Shown: positions 30,533-38,504 of the stretch, in pieces
How the letters are laid out: every line of letters starts with the position of its first letter
Numbering within the stretch: position 1 is the stretch's first letter
Assembly (NCBI RefSeq): GCF_900113485.1
Contig: NZ_FOPM01000016.1
Coordinates: forward strand, 1-64,000
Source of the DNA: Methylobacterium gossipiicola
GTDB taxonomy: Bacteria > Pseudomonadota > Alphaproteobacteria > Rhizobiales > Beijerinckiaceae
Reading direction: 5' to 3'
DNA: 64,000 bases
Translations under genes and position numbers: made by a program
The notes under the pieces: model-generated
Told to the model about the DNA's origin: nothing
Seen by the model: only the letters and a program-made list of their open reading frames with translations
Databases searched by the model: none

Positions 30533-32253
30533 TCGACAGCGAAACCGTGATCCGCATTCTGCATCTGGAAGACAGCGACCTCGACGCCGAACTGGTGGAG
30601 GCCGCCCTGGACGCCATCGGCCGTCCCTACGCCGTCGAACGGGTCATGGACGGTCCCGCCTTCGCCGCCGCCGCCCAGCCGGGGCGACACGACCTGATCC
30701 TCGCGGACTTCGTCCTTCCAACCTTCGACGGGCTCGGTGCCCTCATGGTGGCGCAGGCGCAGTGTCCGGATACGCCGTTCGTGTTCGTCTCGGGTACCCT
30801 GGGCGAGGAAACCGCCGTCGAGGCCCTGAAGAACGGGGCCGTCGACTACATCACCAAGCAGCGCCTGGAGCGCCTGCCCCGCACCGTCCTGCGCGCCCTG
30901 GCGGAGGCGCAGGCGAAGCACGACAAGCGCCTCGCCGAGGCCGCGCTCCAATCCCTGAACGACACCCTGGAAATCCGCATCGTCGAGCGGACCCGCGAAC
31001 TCGCGGCCTCGAATGCCGCTCTCCAGACGCAGATCGTGGAGCGCGAGCGGGTGGAGGAGGCCCTGCGCCTCGCGCAACGGCTCGAAGCCGTCGGCCAGCT
31101 CACGAGCGGGGTGGCGCACGATTTTAACAATCTCCTGACGGTGATCTCGGGCAATATCGAGTTCCTGGCCCGCGAGGTGACGGGGGAACGGTCTCAGCGC
31201 CGCCTCGCCCTGATGAAGGGTGCCGCCGACCGGGGCGCCAATCTCACCGCCCAGCTTCTCGCTTTTTCGCGCCGCCAGCGCCTGGCACCCACGCCGGTCA
31301 GCCTGAACCAGACCGTCGCCTCCATGCGCGACCTGCTCCAGAGCTCCATGGGAGGGGCCGTCCGCATCGAGACGACCTTGCACGCCGATCTCTGGCCGGC
31401 CCTCGTCGACGCGACGCAGATCGAACTCGTGATCCTGAACCTCGCCATCAATGCCCGCGACGCCATGGCGGTGGGCGGCTCCCTCACCATCGAGACGGCG
31501 AACGTCACGGTGAAGGCACAACCGACGCGGCCCGAGGAGCCGGTGCCGGGCGAGTACGTCATGGTGGCGATCAGCGATACCGGAACCGGTATGACGCCCG
31601 ATGTGGTCAAGCGGGTGTTCGAGCCGTTCTTCACCACCAAGGAGGTGGGCAAGGGCTCGGGCCTCGGCCTCGCCCAGGCGTACGGCTTCGTGAAACAGTC
31701 GGGCGGCGGCATCCGCATCGACACCATCGTCGGTGAGGGCACGTCGATCCGGGTCTACCTTCCGCGCGTCACCGGGCGAATGGAGGAGTTCGCTCCGGGG
31801 CCGATGCCGGGCGTCGCCGTCGAGGCGCCGGCGCCCGGCCGCGAGGCGGTGCTGCTGGTGGTGGACGACGATACCGCCGTGCGGGAAATCACGGTCACCC
31901 GCCTCTCGGAAGCGGGCCATGTGGTTCGGGAAGCCGGCTCGGGCCTGGCGGCCCTGTCATCCCTGGAGGCGGACCCGCGGGTCGACCTCGTCGTCCTGGA
32001 TTTCGCCATGCCGGGGATGAACGGCGCCGAGGTCGCGTCGGAAATCCGCAAGCGTTGGCCGGGCATGCCGGTCCTGTTCGTGACGGGATACGCCGACACC
32101 ACCGCGCTCATGAAAGTCGGCGCCGTGGGCACCGACAACATCGTCCAGAAACCGTTCCGGGACGGCGAACTGGAACGCAAGGTCGCCTCCGCGCTCGTCA
32201 ACCGAACGCCATCGGGCCTGCGCCTTGTCTCGGGATCGGCGGGGCGCTCCTAG
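30514..32253 (+). CDS. REC-HK-REC hybrid histidine kinase
   Basis: A 579-aa soluble kinase with an N-terminal receiver (D65 in LILADFVLPTFDG), a coiled coil of about 60 residues (DTLEIRIVERTRELAASN), a HisKA domain with H202 ([18 protein letters not shown]), an ATPase (GSGLGLAQAYGFVKQSGG) and a C-terminal receiver with D496 (VVLDFAMPGMNG). There is no sensor domain; the N-terminal receiver takes that place, so input is probably phosphate from another kinase. The start is uncertain: GTG 30514 has a Shine-Dalgarno directly against it, and GTG 30547 or TTG 30529 are possible. The overlap with the Rcp1-like regulator puts it in the phytochrome operon. Confidence 0.88.
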   Translation: MAIQRLIDSETVIRILHLEDSDLDAELVEAALDAIGRPYAVERVMDGPAFAAAAQPGRHDLILADFVLPTFDGLGALMVAQAQCPDTPFVFVSGTLGEETAVEALKNGAVDYITKQRLERLPRTVLRALAEAQAKHDKRLAEAALQSLNDTLEIRIVERTRELAASNAALQTQIVERERVEEALRLAQRLEAVGQLTSGVAHDFNNLLTVISGNIEFLAREVTGERSQRRLALMKGAADRGANLTAQLLAFSRRQRLAPTPVSLNQTVASMRDLLQSSMGGAVRIETTLHADLWPALVDATQIELVILNLAINARDAMAVGGSLTIETANVTVKAQPTRPEEPVPGEYVMVAISDTGTGMTPDVVKRVFEPFFTTKEVGKGSGLGLAQAYGFVKQSGGGIRIDTIVGEGTSIRVYLPRVTGRMEEFAPGPMPGVAVEAPAPGREAVLLVVDDDTAVREITVTRLSEAGHVVREAGSGLAALSSLEADPRVDLVVLDFAMPGMNGAEVASEIRKRWPGMPVLFVTGYADTTALMKVGAVGTDNIVQKPFRDGELERKVASALVNRTPSGLRLVSGSAGRS

Positions 32254-32291
32254 TGCTCTGACGCAATTACTTCGTTCATGCGCCAGAGCAC
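32253..32291 (+). terminator. Hairpin after the phytochrome operon
   Basis: The arms gtgctctgacgca and tgcgccagagcac pair over 13 positions with one mismatch around a 13-nt loop, followed shortly by gaggcttttgctttcg. It begins at the last base of the hybrid kinase stop codon. It could be the operon terminator or a copy of a dispersed repeat. The rest of the gap to the next gene (to 32552) shows nothing else. Confidence 0.6.
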
Positions 32292-32552
32292 GAGGCTTTT
32301 GCTTTCGCATCAATTTTCCCAGACACGGCTGAAGCCTCCGTCTGGATCGCTGCACGAGACGCTCCGATCACTGGGTTCCGGCAGGGGGCCGAGCTCGCGC
32401 GTCGGCGGGTGCGCAGACGCACCCTGGCGGCGGGACTATTTCGGCGTCCCCCTGACATTGGCTCGCGTGCAATCCAATTAACGGCTCTCGAAGCCCGGTC
32501 CCGCAAGAGGGCCGACCTTCATTCTGTCAAAGACACCACGCGAGAGCCGAGC

Positions 32553-33644
32553 ATGCCGAGCCTGTCCGATCCGATCCGCATCGGCGCGATCGAAGCCAAG
32601 AACCGCGTCTTCATGGCTCCCCTGACCCGGGGTCGTGCCACCCGCGCCCACGTCCCCACCCCCATCATGGTCGAGTATTACACCCAGCGCGCCGGCGCCG
32701 GCCTCATCATCTCCGAGGCCACCGGCATCAGCCGGGAAGGGCTCGGCTGGCCCTACGCTCCCGGTATCTGGACCGACGAGCAGGTCGCGGCCTGGAAGCC
32801 CGTGGTGGAGGCCGTCCACGCGGCCGGCGGCCGCATCGTCTGCCAGCTCTGGCACATGGGCCGCATCGTCCATCCCGATTTTCTCGACGGAGCGAAACCC
32901 GTCTCGGCCTCCGCCACGACGGCCCCGGATGCCGCGCACACCTATTCGGGCAAGAAGCCCTACGCCGAGGCTCGTCCGCTCGCCCTCGACGAGATTCCGC
33001 GTCTCCTCGCCGATTATGACCGCGCCGCCCGCAACGCCATCGCGGCGGGCTTCGATGGTGTGCAGATCCACGCGGCCAACGGCTATCTCATCGATCAATT
33101 CCTCCGCGACGGCTCGAATTTCCGCGATGACCGTTATGGCGGCTCCATCGAGAACCGCATCCGCCTGCTGACGGAGGTGACCCAGACGGTGGTCGACGCC
33201 ATCGGGGCCGATCGCACCGGGGTGCGGCTCTCGCCCAACGGCGCCATCCAGGGCGTCGACGATTCCGATCCCGACGCCCTGTTCGGAGCCGCCGCCGCCG
33301 CCCTGTCGAAGATCGGCATCGCCTTCCTCGAGATGCGCGAGCCCGGGCCGGAGGGCACCTTCGGGACCGCCAACCATGCGCCCGTCGCCCCCACCGTCCG
33401 CCAGGCCTTCTCCGGCCCCCTGGTGCTCAATTCCGACTATGACGGCCCGAAGGGACAGGCGGTCCTCGACGCCGGGCAGGCCGATGCCATCGCGTATGGC
33501 CGTCCCTTCATCGCCAACCCGGATCTTCCCGCCCGCATCGCCGAGGGCGTTCCCCTGGCCAAGGACGATCAGAAGACCTGGTACAGTCAGGGACCGGAGG
33601 GCTACATCGACTATCCGGCCCGTTCGGACGCCAAGGCCGCTTGA
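32553..33644 (+). CDS. Old Yellow Enzyme family NADH:flavin oxidoreductase (NemA-like)
   Basis: A 363-aa TIM-barrel FMN enzyme that reduces activated alkenes, nitro-esters or N-ethylmaleimide with NAD(P)H. The FMN and active-site features are visible: MAPLTRGRA near the N-terminus, ISEATGIS, QLWHMGRIVHP, FDGVQIHAANGYLIDQFLRD with the His/Asn pair that binds the substrate, and RYGGSIENRIR. The C-terminal phosphate-binding region has IAYGRPFIANPDL. ATG 32553 gives the family start. It is alone between two signalling units, with hairpins on both sides. The physiological substrate is unknown, and a role connected to the neighbouring photoreceptors would be speculation. Confidence 0.93.
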   Translation: MPSLSDPIRIGAIEAKNRVFMAPLTRGRATRAHVPTPIMVEYYTQRAGAGLIISEATGISREGLGWPYAPGIWTDEQVAAWKPVVEAVHAAGGRIVCQLWHMGRIVHPDFLDGAKPVSASATTAPDAAHTYSGKKPYAEARPLALDEIPRLLADYDRAARNAIAAGFDGVQIHAANGYLIDQFLRDGSNFRDDRYGGSIENRIRLLTEVTQTVVDAIGADRTGVRLSPNGAIQGVDDSDPDALFGAAAAALSKIGIAFLEMREPGPEGTFGTANHAPVAPTVRQAFSGPLVLNSDYDGPKGQAVLDAGQADAIAYGRPFIANPDLPARIAEGVPLAKDDQKTWYSQGPEGYIDYPARSDAKAA

Positions 33645-33666
33645 ATTCATGGTGACTTGAACGCGA

Positions 33667-33690
33667 GGCCACTCCACGATCGGAGTGGCC
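33667..33690 (+). terminator. Hairpin after the Old Yellow Enzyme gene
   Basis: A perfect 9-bp inverted repeat (ggccactcc / ggagtggcc) with loop acgatc begins 23 nt after the stop. No T-run follows, but it is the only strong structure before the next gene. Confidence 0.65.
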
Positions 33691-33797
33691 ACTTCACCAA
33701 GACCACGCATCGGTGTTCGGAACCGGTGCGCGGTCACGTGTTTTGTCCCGAGCGTCGCGTCGTGCGCTTGGCCCGATCCGCCACACGTCCTATCTAG

Positions 33798-35717
33798 ATG
33801 CGTGACGAGGATCCGCTTTTGACCGCGACCATTTCCTGCAACGGCCCGAACGAGGACTGGACAGAGGCCGAGCGGCTGGAAGCCCTGCGCGACGCGAAGA
33901 TCCTCGATACCGAGCAGGACCCGGCCTACGACGACCTCATCCGCATCGCCGCCATCGTCTGTGCCGCGCCCATCGTCCTCGTCAGCCTCGTCGATGAGGA
34001 CCGGCAGTGGTTCAAGGCGCGGATCGGCTTCGATCAGGCGGAGACGCCGCGCTCCCTCTCCGTCTGCTCCTACGCCATCCGCAGCGGACCGCTCCTCGTG
34101 ATTCCCGACCTGACGGCGGATCCGCGGACGGCCGAGAATGCCCTCGTCACGGGCGAGCACCGCCTGCGCTTCTATGCCGGCGCGGTCATCCGGGGAAAGG
34201 GCGGCCTGCCCTTCGGCAGCTTGTGCGTCCTCGATCGGGTGCCCCGGCCGGACGGTCTCACGGAGGTTCAGGCCGAGACCCTGCTGGCCCTGGCCCGTCA
34301 GGTCGCGACCCTCATCGAATTGCGGCAGGCCCGCGCGGTGGCGTCGGATCGGGAGGCCGATCTCGCGGCGAGCGACCGGCGCTTCCGGGTCATGACCGAC
34401 GCCATGCCCCAGATGGTGTGGACCACCCGGCCTGACGGCTTCCACGATTTCTACAACGACCGCTGGTACGAGTTCACCGGCGTGCCCCAGGGCTCTACGG
34501 ACGGGGCGGGCTGGAACGGGCTGTTCCATCCCGACGATCAGGAGCGGGCCTGGGCACGCTGGCGGCACAGCCTCGCCACCGGCGACCCCTACGAAATCGA
34601 GTATCGCCTGCGCCACCACACCGGCGCCTACCGCTGGACCCTCGGCCGCGCCGTCCCCGTGCGCAACGCCGAGGGCCAGATCGAGCGCTGGTTCGGAACC
34701 TGCACCGACATCGACGACCTGAAGCGCGTCGAGGAGGAGGCGCGCAAGCTCGCCGCCATCGTCGAGAATTCGAAGGATTTCATCGGGATCGCCGACGAGA
34801 ACGGGCGGACGCTCCACATCAACGCCGCCGGCCGCCGCCTCGTCGGGCTTTCCGCCACGGACGCGACCCTGCGCACCGTCGTGACCGATTACTTCATGCC
34901 GGAATGTCAGCGGACCGTCATCGACACCGTGTTGCCCGCCGTGCAGCGCCAGGGTTGGTGGGAAGGAGAACTCAGCTTCCGCCATTTCGTGACGGGGGAG
35001 GGGATCGCCGTGCTCTACAGCGTCTTTCCCGTGCGCGACGAAGCCGGCGCCCTCATCGGTTACGCGAACGTCACCCGCGACCTGCGTGAGCGCAAGCGTG
35101 CCGAGGAGGCGCGCGATCTCCTGATCAAGGAGCTGTCCCACCGGATCAAGAACATTTTCGCCGTTGTCGAGGGCATCGCCGCCCTGTCGGCGCGAGCGGA
35201 TCCAGCGGCCCGGCCCTTCGTCGCCGTGTTTCGTGAACGCCTCGGCGCCCTCGCGCGGGCCCATGAATACGTGCGGCCCCATTCGCCCGCGAGCGCCCCC
35301 GCCGTGAAGGGCCAGACTCTGTTCGGGCTCATGCGCCTCATCATGGCCGCCTACGAACAGGACGGGCGCGCGCGCATCGCCCTCCAGGGCGACGACATCG
35401 CCGTGGGCGACACCGCCGCCACGGCCCTCGCCCTCATCATGCACGAGCAGGCGACCAACGCCATGAAGTATGGCGGCCTCTCCACGGAGACCGGGACCGT
35501 GCGGCTGACGGGACGCCGCGACGGCGAAACCTATGAACTCGTCTGGGCCGAATCCGGGGGGCCGCCCGTGGCCGGACCGCCGACGCGGCGCGGGTTCGGC
35601 ACCGTCCTGGCCGAACGCAGCGTCGCCGGCCAACTCGACGGCGTGCTGGAGCACGACTGGAGCCGCACCGGCCTCGTCATGCGTCTCGCCGTCCCCACCG
35701 CCAACCTCGCGGCGTGA
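33798..35717 (+). CDS. GAF-PAS-PAS HWE-family histidine kinase
   Basis: A 639-aa soluble kinase. The N-terminal GAF domain (about 20-175) includes AAIVCAAPIVLVSLVDEDRQ and FGSLCVLD. Two PAS domains follow (about 195-310 and 315-425); the first has WYEFTGVPQGSTDGAGW, the PAS fold common in this family. The kinase core has H448 in LLIKELSHRIKNIFAVVEGI and then HEQATNAMKYG, the signature of HWE/HisKA_2 kinases, which often signal through PhyR-type general stress regulators in alphaproteobacteria. No cysteine in a LOV motif is present. The stop overlaps the following phosphatase gene (GTGA). The input signal is unknown. Confidence 0.9.
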   Translation: MRDEDPLLTATISCNGPNEDWTEAERLEALRDAKILDTEQDPAYDDLIRIAAIVCAAPIVLVSLVDEDRQWFKARIGFDQAETPRSLSVCSYAIRSGPLLVIPDLTADPRTAENALVTGEHRLRFYAGAVIRGKGGLPFGSLCVLDRVPRPDGLTEVQAETLLALARQVATLIELRQARAVASDREADLAASDRRFRVMTDAMPQMVWTTRPDGFHDFYNDRWYEFTGVPQGSTDGAGWNGLFHPDDQERAWARWRHSLATGDPYEIEYRLRHHTGAYRWTLGRAVPVRNAEGQIERWFGTCTDIDDLKRVEEEARKLAAIVENSKDFIGIADENGRTLHINAAGRRLVGLSATDATLRTVVTDYFMPECQRTVIDTVLPAVQRQGWWEGELSFRHFVTGEGIAVLYSVFPVRDEAGALIGYANVTRDLRERKRAEEARDLLIKELSHRIKNIFAVVEGIAALSARADPAARPFVAVFRERLGALARAHEYVRPHSPASAPAVKGQTLFGLMRLIMAAYEQDGRARIALQGDDIAVGDTAATALALIMHEQATNAMKYGGLSTETGTVRLTGRRDGETYELVWAESGGPPVAGPPTRRGFGTVLAERSVAGQLDGVLEHDWSRTGLVMRLAVPTANLAA

Positions 35718-36403
35718 GCACCGGCCCCTATCGGCTCGCCGTCTTCGATTTCGATGGAACCCTGGCCGACAGCTTTCCGTGGTTCGCGGACGTCATCAAC
35801 GATGTCGCCGACCGCTACCGGTTCGCCCGGATCGCGCCCCACGAGACCGAGACCCTGCGGGGGCTCGACGCCGCCGGCATCGTCCGCCACCTCGGCATCG
35901 TACCCTGGAAGCTGCCGTTCATCAGCCGGCACATGCACCGCTTGGCCGCCCGCGACATCCATCGGATTTCCCTGTTTCCCGGTGTTCCGGCGATGCTGGC
36001 CGACCTCGATGCCGCCGGCGTGCCCCTCGCCATCGTGAGTTCCAACACGCGCGCCAACATCGAGGCCGTGCTCGGCCCGGAGGCGCACCGTTTCCGGCAT
36101 TTCGCCTGCGGCGCCTCGCTGTTCGGCAAAGGCAAGCGCCTGAGCGCCCTGATCCGTGAAGCGGGCTTCGCGCCGGAGACGGTCCTCTACGTGGGAGACG
36201 AGATTCGCGACCATGACGCCGCCCGTTCGGTGGGATGTGCCTTCGCCGCCGTGGCCTGGGGCTACACCCATGTCGAGGCCCTGCGGGCGACGGGGCCGGC
36301 CCTGGTTCTGTCCGAACCCGGTGCCCTCGCGGCAGCCATCGCGCCGCCTCGATCGACGCCAGCCGGCGAATCCCCATCGGCATCGCGTGGGAAGACACCG
36401 TGA
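35714..36403 (+). CDS. HAD-family hydrolase, phosphoglycolate phosphatase-like
   Basis: A 229-aa haloacid dehalogenase-type phosphatase. Motif I is AVFDFDGTLADSFPWF with nucleophile D12 and general acid D14, motif II is AIVSSNTRAN, and motif IV is YVGDEIRDHDAARSVG. An alpha-helical cap (about 20-90) places it in subfamily IA with Gph and pyrophosphatase-like enzymes. GTG 35714 overlaps the kinase stop, so it is made with that kinase. The substrate cannot be deduced. The C-terminus from about 205 is low complexity. Confidence 0.85.
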   Translation: MSTGPYRLAVFDFDGTLADSFPWFADVINDVADRYRFARIAPHETETLRGLDAAGIVRHLGIVPWKLPFISRHMHRLAARDIHRISLFPGVPAMLADLDAAGVPLAIVSSNTRANIEAVLGPEAHRFRHFACGASLFGKGKRLSALIREAGFAPETVLYVGDEIRDHDAARSVGCAFAAVAWGYTHVEALRATGPALVLSEPGALAAAIAPPRSTPAGESPSASRGKTP

Positions 36404-36481
36404 CGCGGTGCGTCGGCAGAGCCCCTTAAGATCTGCTCAGGTAGAACTTGGTCGGTCTGCGCTCGGTTTGAAGTCGATTCG

Positions 36482-37579
36482 ATGTCCGCCTATCCTGACA
36501 TGCCGACCCTGCGCCTGTGCAGCATCCTCGCGAGTGCTGCGTTCGTGGTGGTCTATCTGTCCCTGTGGCGCGGCAAGAGCAGCCAATCCTATCTCCTGGA
36601 TTGGGCGGCCAGCTTCGCCCTCTACGTGGCGACGTTGGTCGGCTTCCTGGCCATGGGATATCATCCGGTTACGACGGCGATTCTCTGCGGTCTCATCGGG
36701 CTCGGCAGCGTGCTGGTGGTGACCGGCGTCTACAGGTTCGACGGCGTGGAGCCGTTCCGGGCCTGGATGATCCCGTTGGTCCTGCTGCCGGCCGTGGGGC
36801 ATCTCGCTCCCGCGCTCATGGGATATCCCGTGGCCGCTCAGGTCGGTGCGACCCTCGGCTTCATCGTCGATATGCTCGTGACGGGGATGGTCCTCATCGG
36901 CGGCTGGCGGATGACCTCGCGCGGTGGCCGTCGTATCGCCGGCTTCGCCCAGCTCGCCTATATCCCGGGATACGTTCTGGTGATCGTCGCCCTGACGACC
37001 GAGGTCCCGATCCCCGATGTGGTGGCCCTGATTCCGACGCTGTCCGACCAGATGTTGTTGGCGATCCTGAATCTCGGTCTCATCGCCATGCCGGGCGAGC
37101 GGGCTCAGGCGGCCCTACGCCGCGTCGCCCTGCGCGATCCCCTCACGGGAGCGTTGAATCGGGCCGGCCTCGCCGCCCACACCCCGACCATCGCGGGACG
37201 GGGCGTGGCCGTCATCGCCATCGACGTCGACCACTTCAAAGCCATCAACGACCAGCACGGACACGCCACAGGCGACGCCGTCCTAGTGGCCCTCGCGACC
37301 TGCGCCATGCGCCATGTGGCGGGACGCGACCTCGTCGTCCGGCTCGGCGGCGACGAGTTCGTCGTGGTCCTGACGGACGCCACCCTCGAGACGGGCCTCG
37401 CCTCCGCCGCCGCCCTGCGCCAGGCCTTCGCGACCCTGCCGGATCTGCCGCCCTGGACCGTCAGCATCGGCGTCGCGACCGTTCGCCCCGGCGAGACCGA
37501 CCTCGTCGCGGCAATGGCACGGGCCGACCGGACACTCTACGACGCCAAGGCGTCGGGTCGGAATCAAGTCGCCGCGTGA
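36482..37579 (+). CDS. Membrane-bound diguanylate cyclase (GGDEF)
   Basis: A 365-aa protein with about six N-terminal transmembrane helices (residues 10-215) and a C-terminal GGDEF domain that makes cyclic di-GMP from two GTP. The active site is RLGGDEFVVVL with GGDEF at 289-293, and the upstream DPLTGALNRAGL and IDVDHFKAINDQHGHATGD are complete. The inhibitory RxxD I-site is missing: the corresponding residues read AGRD. The hydrophobic domain resembles integral membrane sensor modules but matches none I can name. A gap of 78 nt separates it from the HAD gene. It converges with bamE. Confidence 0.92.
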   Translation: MSAYPDMPTLRLCSILASAAFVVVYLSLWRGKSSQSYLLDWAASFALYVATLVGFLAMGYHPVTTAILCGLIGLGSVLVVTGVYRFDGVEPFRAWMIPLVLLPAVGHLAPALMGYPVAAQVGATLGFIVDMLVTGMVLIGGWRMTSRGGRRIAGFAQLAYIPGYVLVIVALTTEVPIPDVVALIPTLSDQMLLAILNLGLIAMPGERAQAALRRVALRDPLTGALNRAGLAAHTPTIAGRGVAVIAIDVDHFKAINDQHGHATGDAVLVALATCAMRHVAGRDLVVRLGGDEFVVVLTDATLETGLASAAALRQAFATLPDLPPWTVSIGVATVRPGETDLVAAMARADRTLYDAKASGRNQVAA

Positions 37580-37746
37580 TCCGATCTCGGCTCGGCCCAC
37601 GCGGCGTGGAGTCTCCGAGCCCGCGCGGCGCTTGAGCGATGCCCGCCTCCGCCAGCGCGAGAAAACCAGCGACGTTCGTACGAGGCGATCCCGCTCACCC
37701 CGGCGGGGGCAGCGTCGGTGCCGCCCTCCGGCTCCAGCCCATAACG

Positions 37747-37780
37747 AAAAAAGCCGCCTCCGTCGGACGGAAGCGGCTTC
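37747..37780 (-). terminator. Rho-independent terminator of bamE
   Basis: Read on the minus strand, a GC-rich stem (gaagccgcttccgtccg followed by acggaggcggc) runs into TTTTTT. This is the best textbook terminator in the window. It lies 18 nt after the bamE stop and serves only the leftward transcript. Confidence 0.9.
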
Positions 37781-37797
37781 GATGCGGTGTGGGACCG

Positions 37798-38295
37798 TTA
37801 CTGGCCGGCGCGGGCGCCCGGCACCACGCTGGCGCCACTGCCGCTGCCGAACGGCTCGTAGCGGGTGAGGCCGCGGAACAGCTGGCTGAGGAAGGCGCGG
37901 TCCGCGCCGCTCGTCGGCGTCGCGCGCTGGATGAAGTCGAACACCCGGCCGTCCTGCAGCCCGTAGAGGGCCACGCGCTCGACCTTGAAGGCGGGGGTGA
38001 AATAGACGGCGGTGACCTTCTGGTCCTCCACCTGTTCGCCGAGGAACAGCACCGTGCGGCGGGTGTTCTGGCTGATGTAGTACCAGCTCTTGTTGCCCAC
38101 GGTGGAGACGGTGGAGGGGGTCCCGAGGATCGTCAGAACCTGTTCCGCGCTCATGCCGGGCTTGATCGTCGCCAGGGCCGCCTGATCGATCTGGTAGCCG
38201 TGGCGCAGATCCTCGCCGATGCAGCCGGCGAGACCCAGGCCGAGGAGGCCGACGACCGCGAAACGCGCGAGCGGCGAAACGAGACGGCGCGACAT
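37798..38295 (-). CDS. bamE: Outer membrane assembly lipoprotein BamE
   Basis: A 165-aa SmpA/OmlA-family lipoprotein of the BAM complex that inserts beta-barrel proteins in the outer membrane. The signal peptide ends in lipobox LAGC with C25 as the lipidated residue. The BamE fold is seen in IKPGMSAEQVLTILGTPST and in SWYYISQNTRRTVLFLGEQV and FKVERVALYGLQDGRV. ATG 38295 has aagggtgg upstream on its strand and gives a normal signal peptide; the longer open frame adds 48 non-conserved residues. It is divergent from the cytochrome bc1 chaperone gene. Confidence 0.93.
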   Translation of the reverse strand: MSRRLVSPLARFAVVGLLGLGLAGCIGEDLRHGYQIDQAALATIKPGMSAEQVLTILGTPSTVSTVGNKSWYYISQNTRRTVLFLGEQVEDQKVTAVYFTPAFKVERVALYGLQDGRVFDFIQRATPTSGADRAFLSQLFRGLTRYEPFGSGSGASVVPGARAGQ

Positions 38296-38504
38296 CGACC
38301 ACCCTTGATCTAGCTGAGGAACTGAACGCGTCTGCGGCGATGCGCCCGACACGGTGCCGGAACGTCCGGGGACGTCCGAAGACGGTTGCACCTTGACCAT
38401 TCGTTGCCGTACCGCGGGGTTATGGCTTTGACAAGGCAAGCACGGTCACACCCGGCCCGTCCGCGCGGACTCCACCGGGCTGTCCACACGGGATGGAGAG
38501 ACGC

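Noticed and set aside
33719..33744. Possible EcfG-type stress promoter (ggaac with a following gtt) before the HWE kinase
   Set aside because: The spacing is about 15 nt rather than 16-17 and the -10 element is not cGTT, so the match is no better than chance.
34330..35090. LOV identity for the PAS domains of the HWE kinase
   Set aside because: No NCRFLQ-like cysteine motif is present, so these PAS domains should not form a flavin adduct.
32478..35654. 1058-codon open frame antisense to the Old Yellow Enzyme and the HWE kinase
   Set aside because: It spans two sense genes and the hairpin between them and shows only compositional bias.
38428..38460. ttgaca box upstream of the cytochrome bc1 chaperone gene as a sigma-70 promoter
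   Set aside because: No plausible -10 element lies 16-18 nt downstream; the region there is GC-rich.
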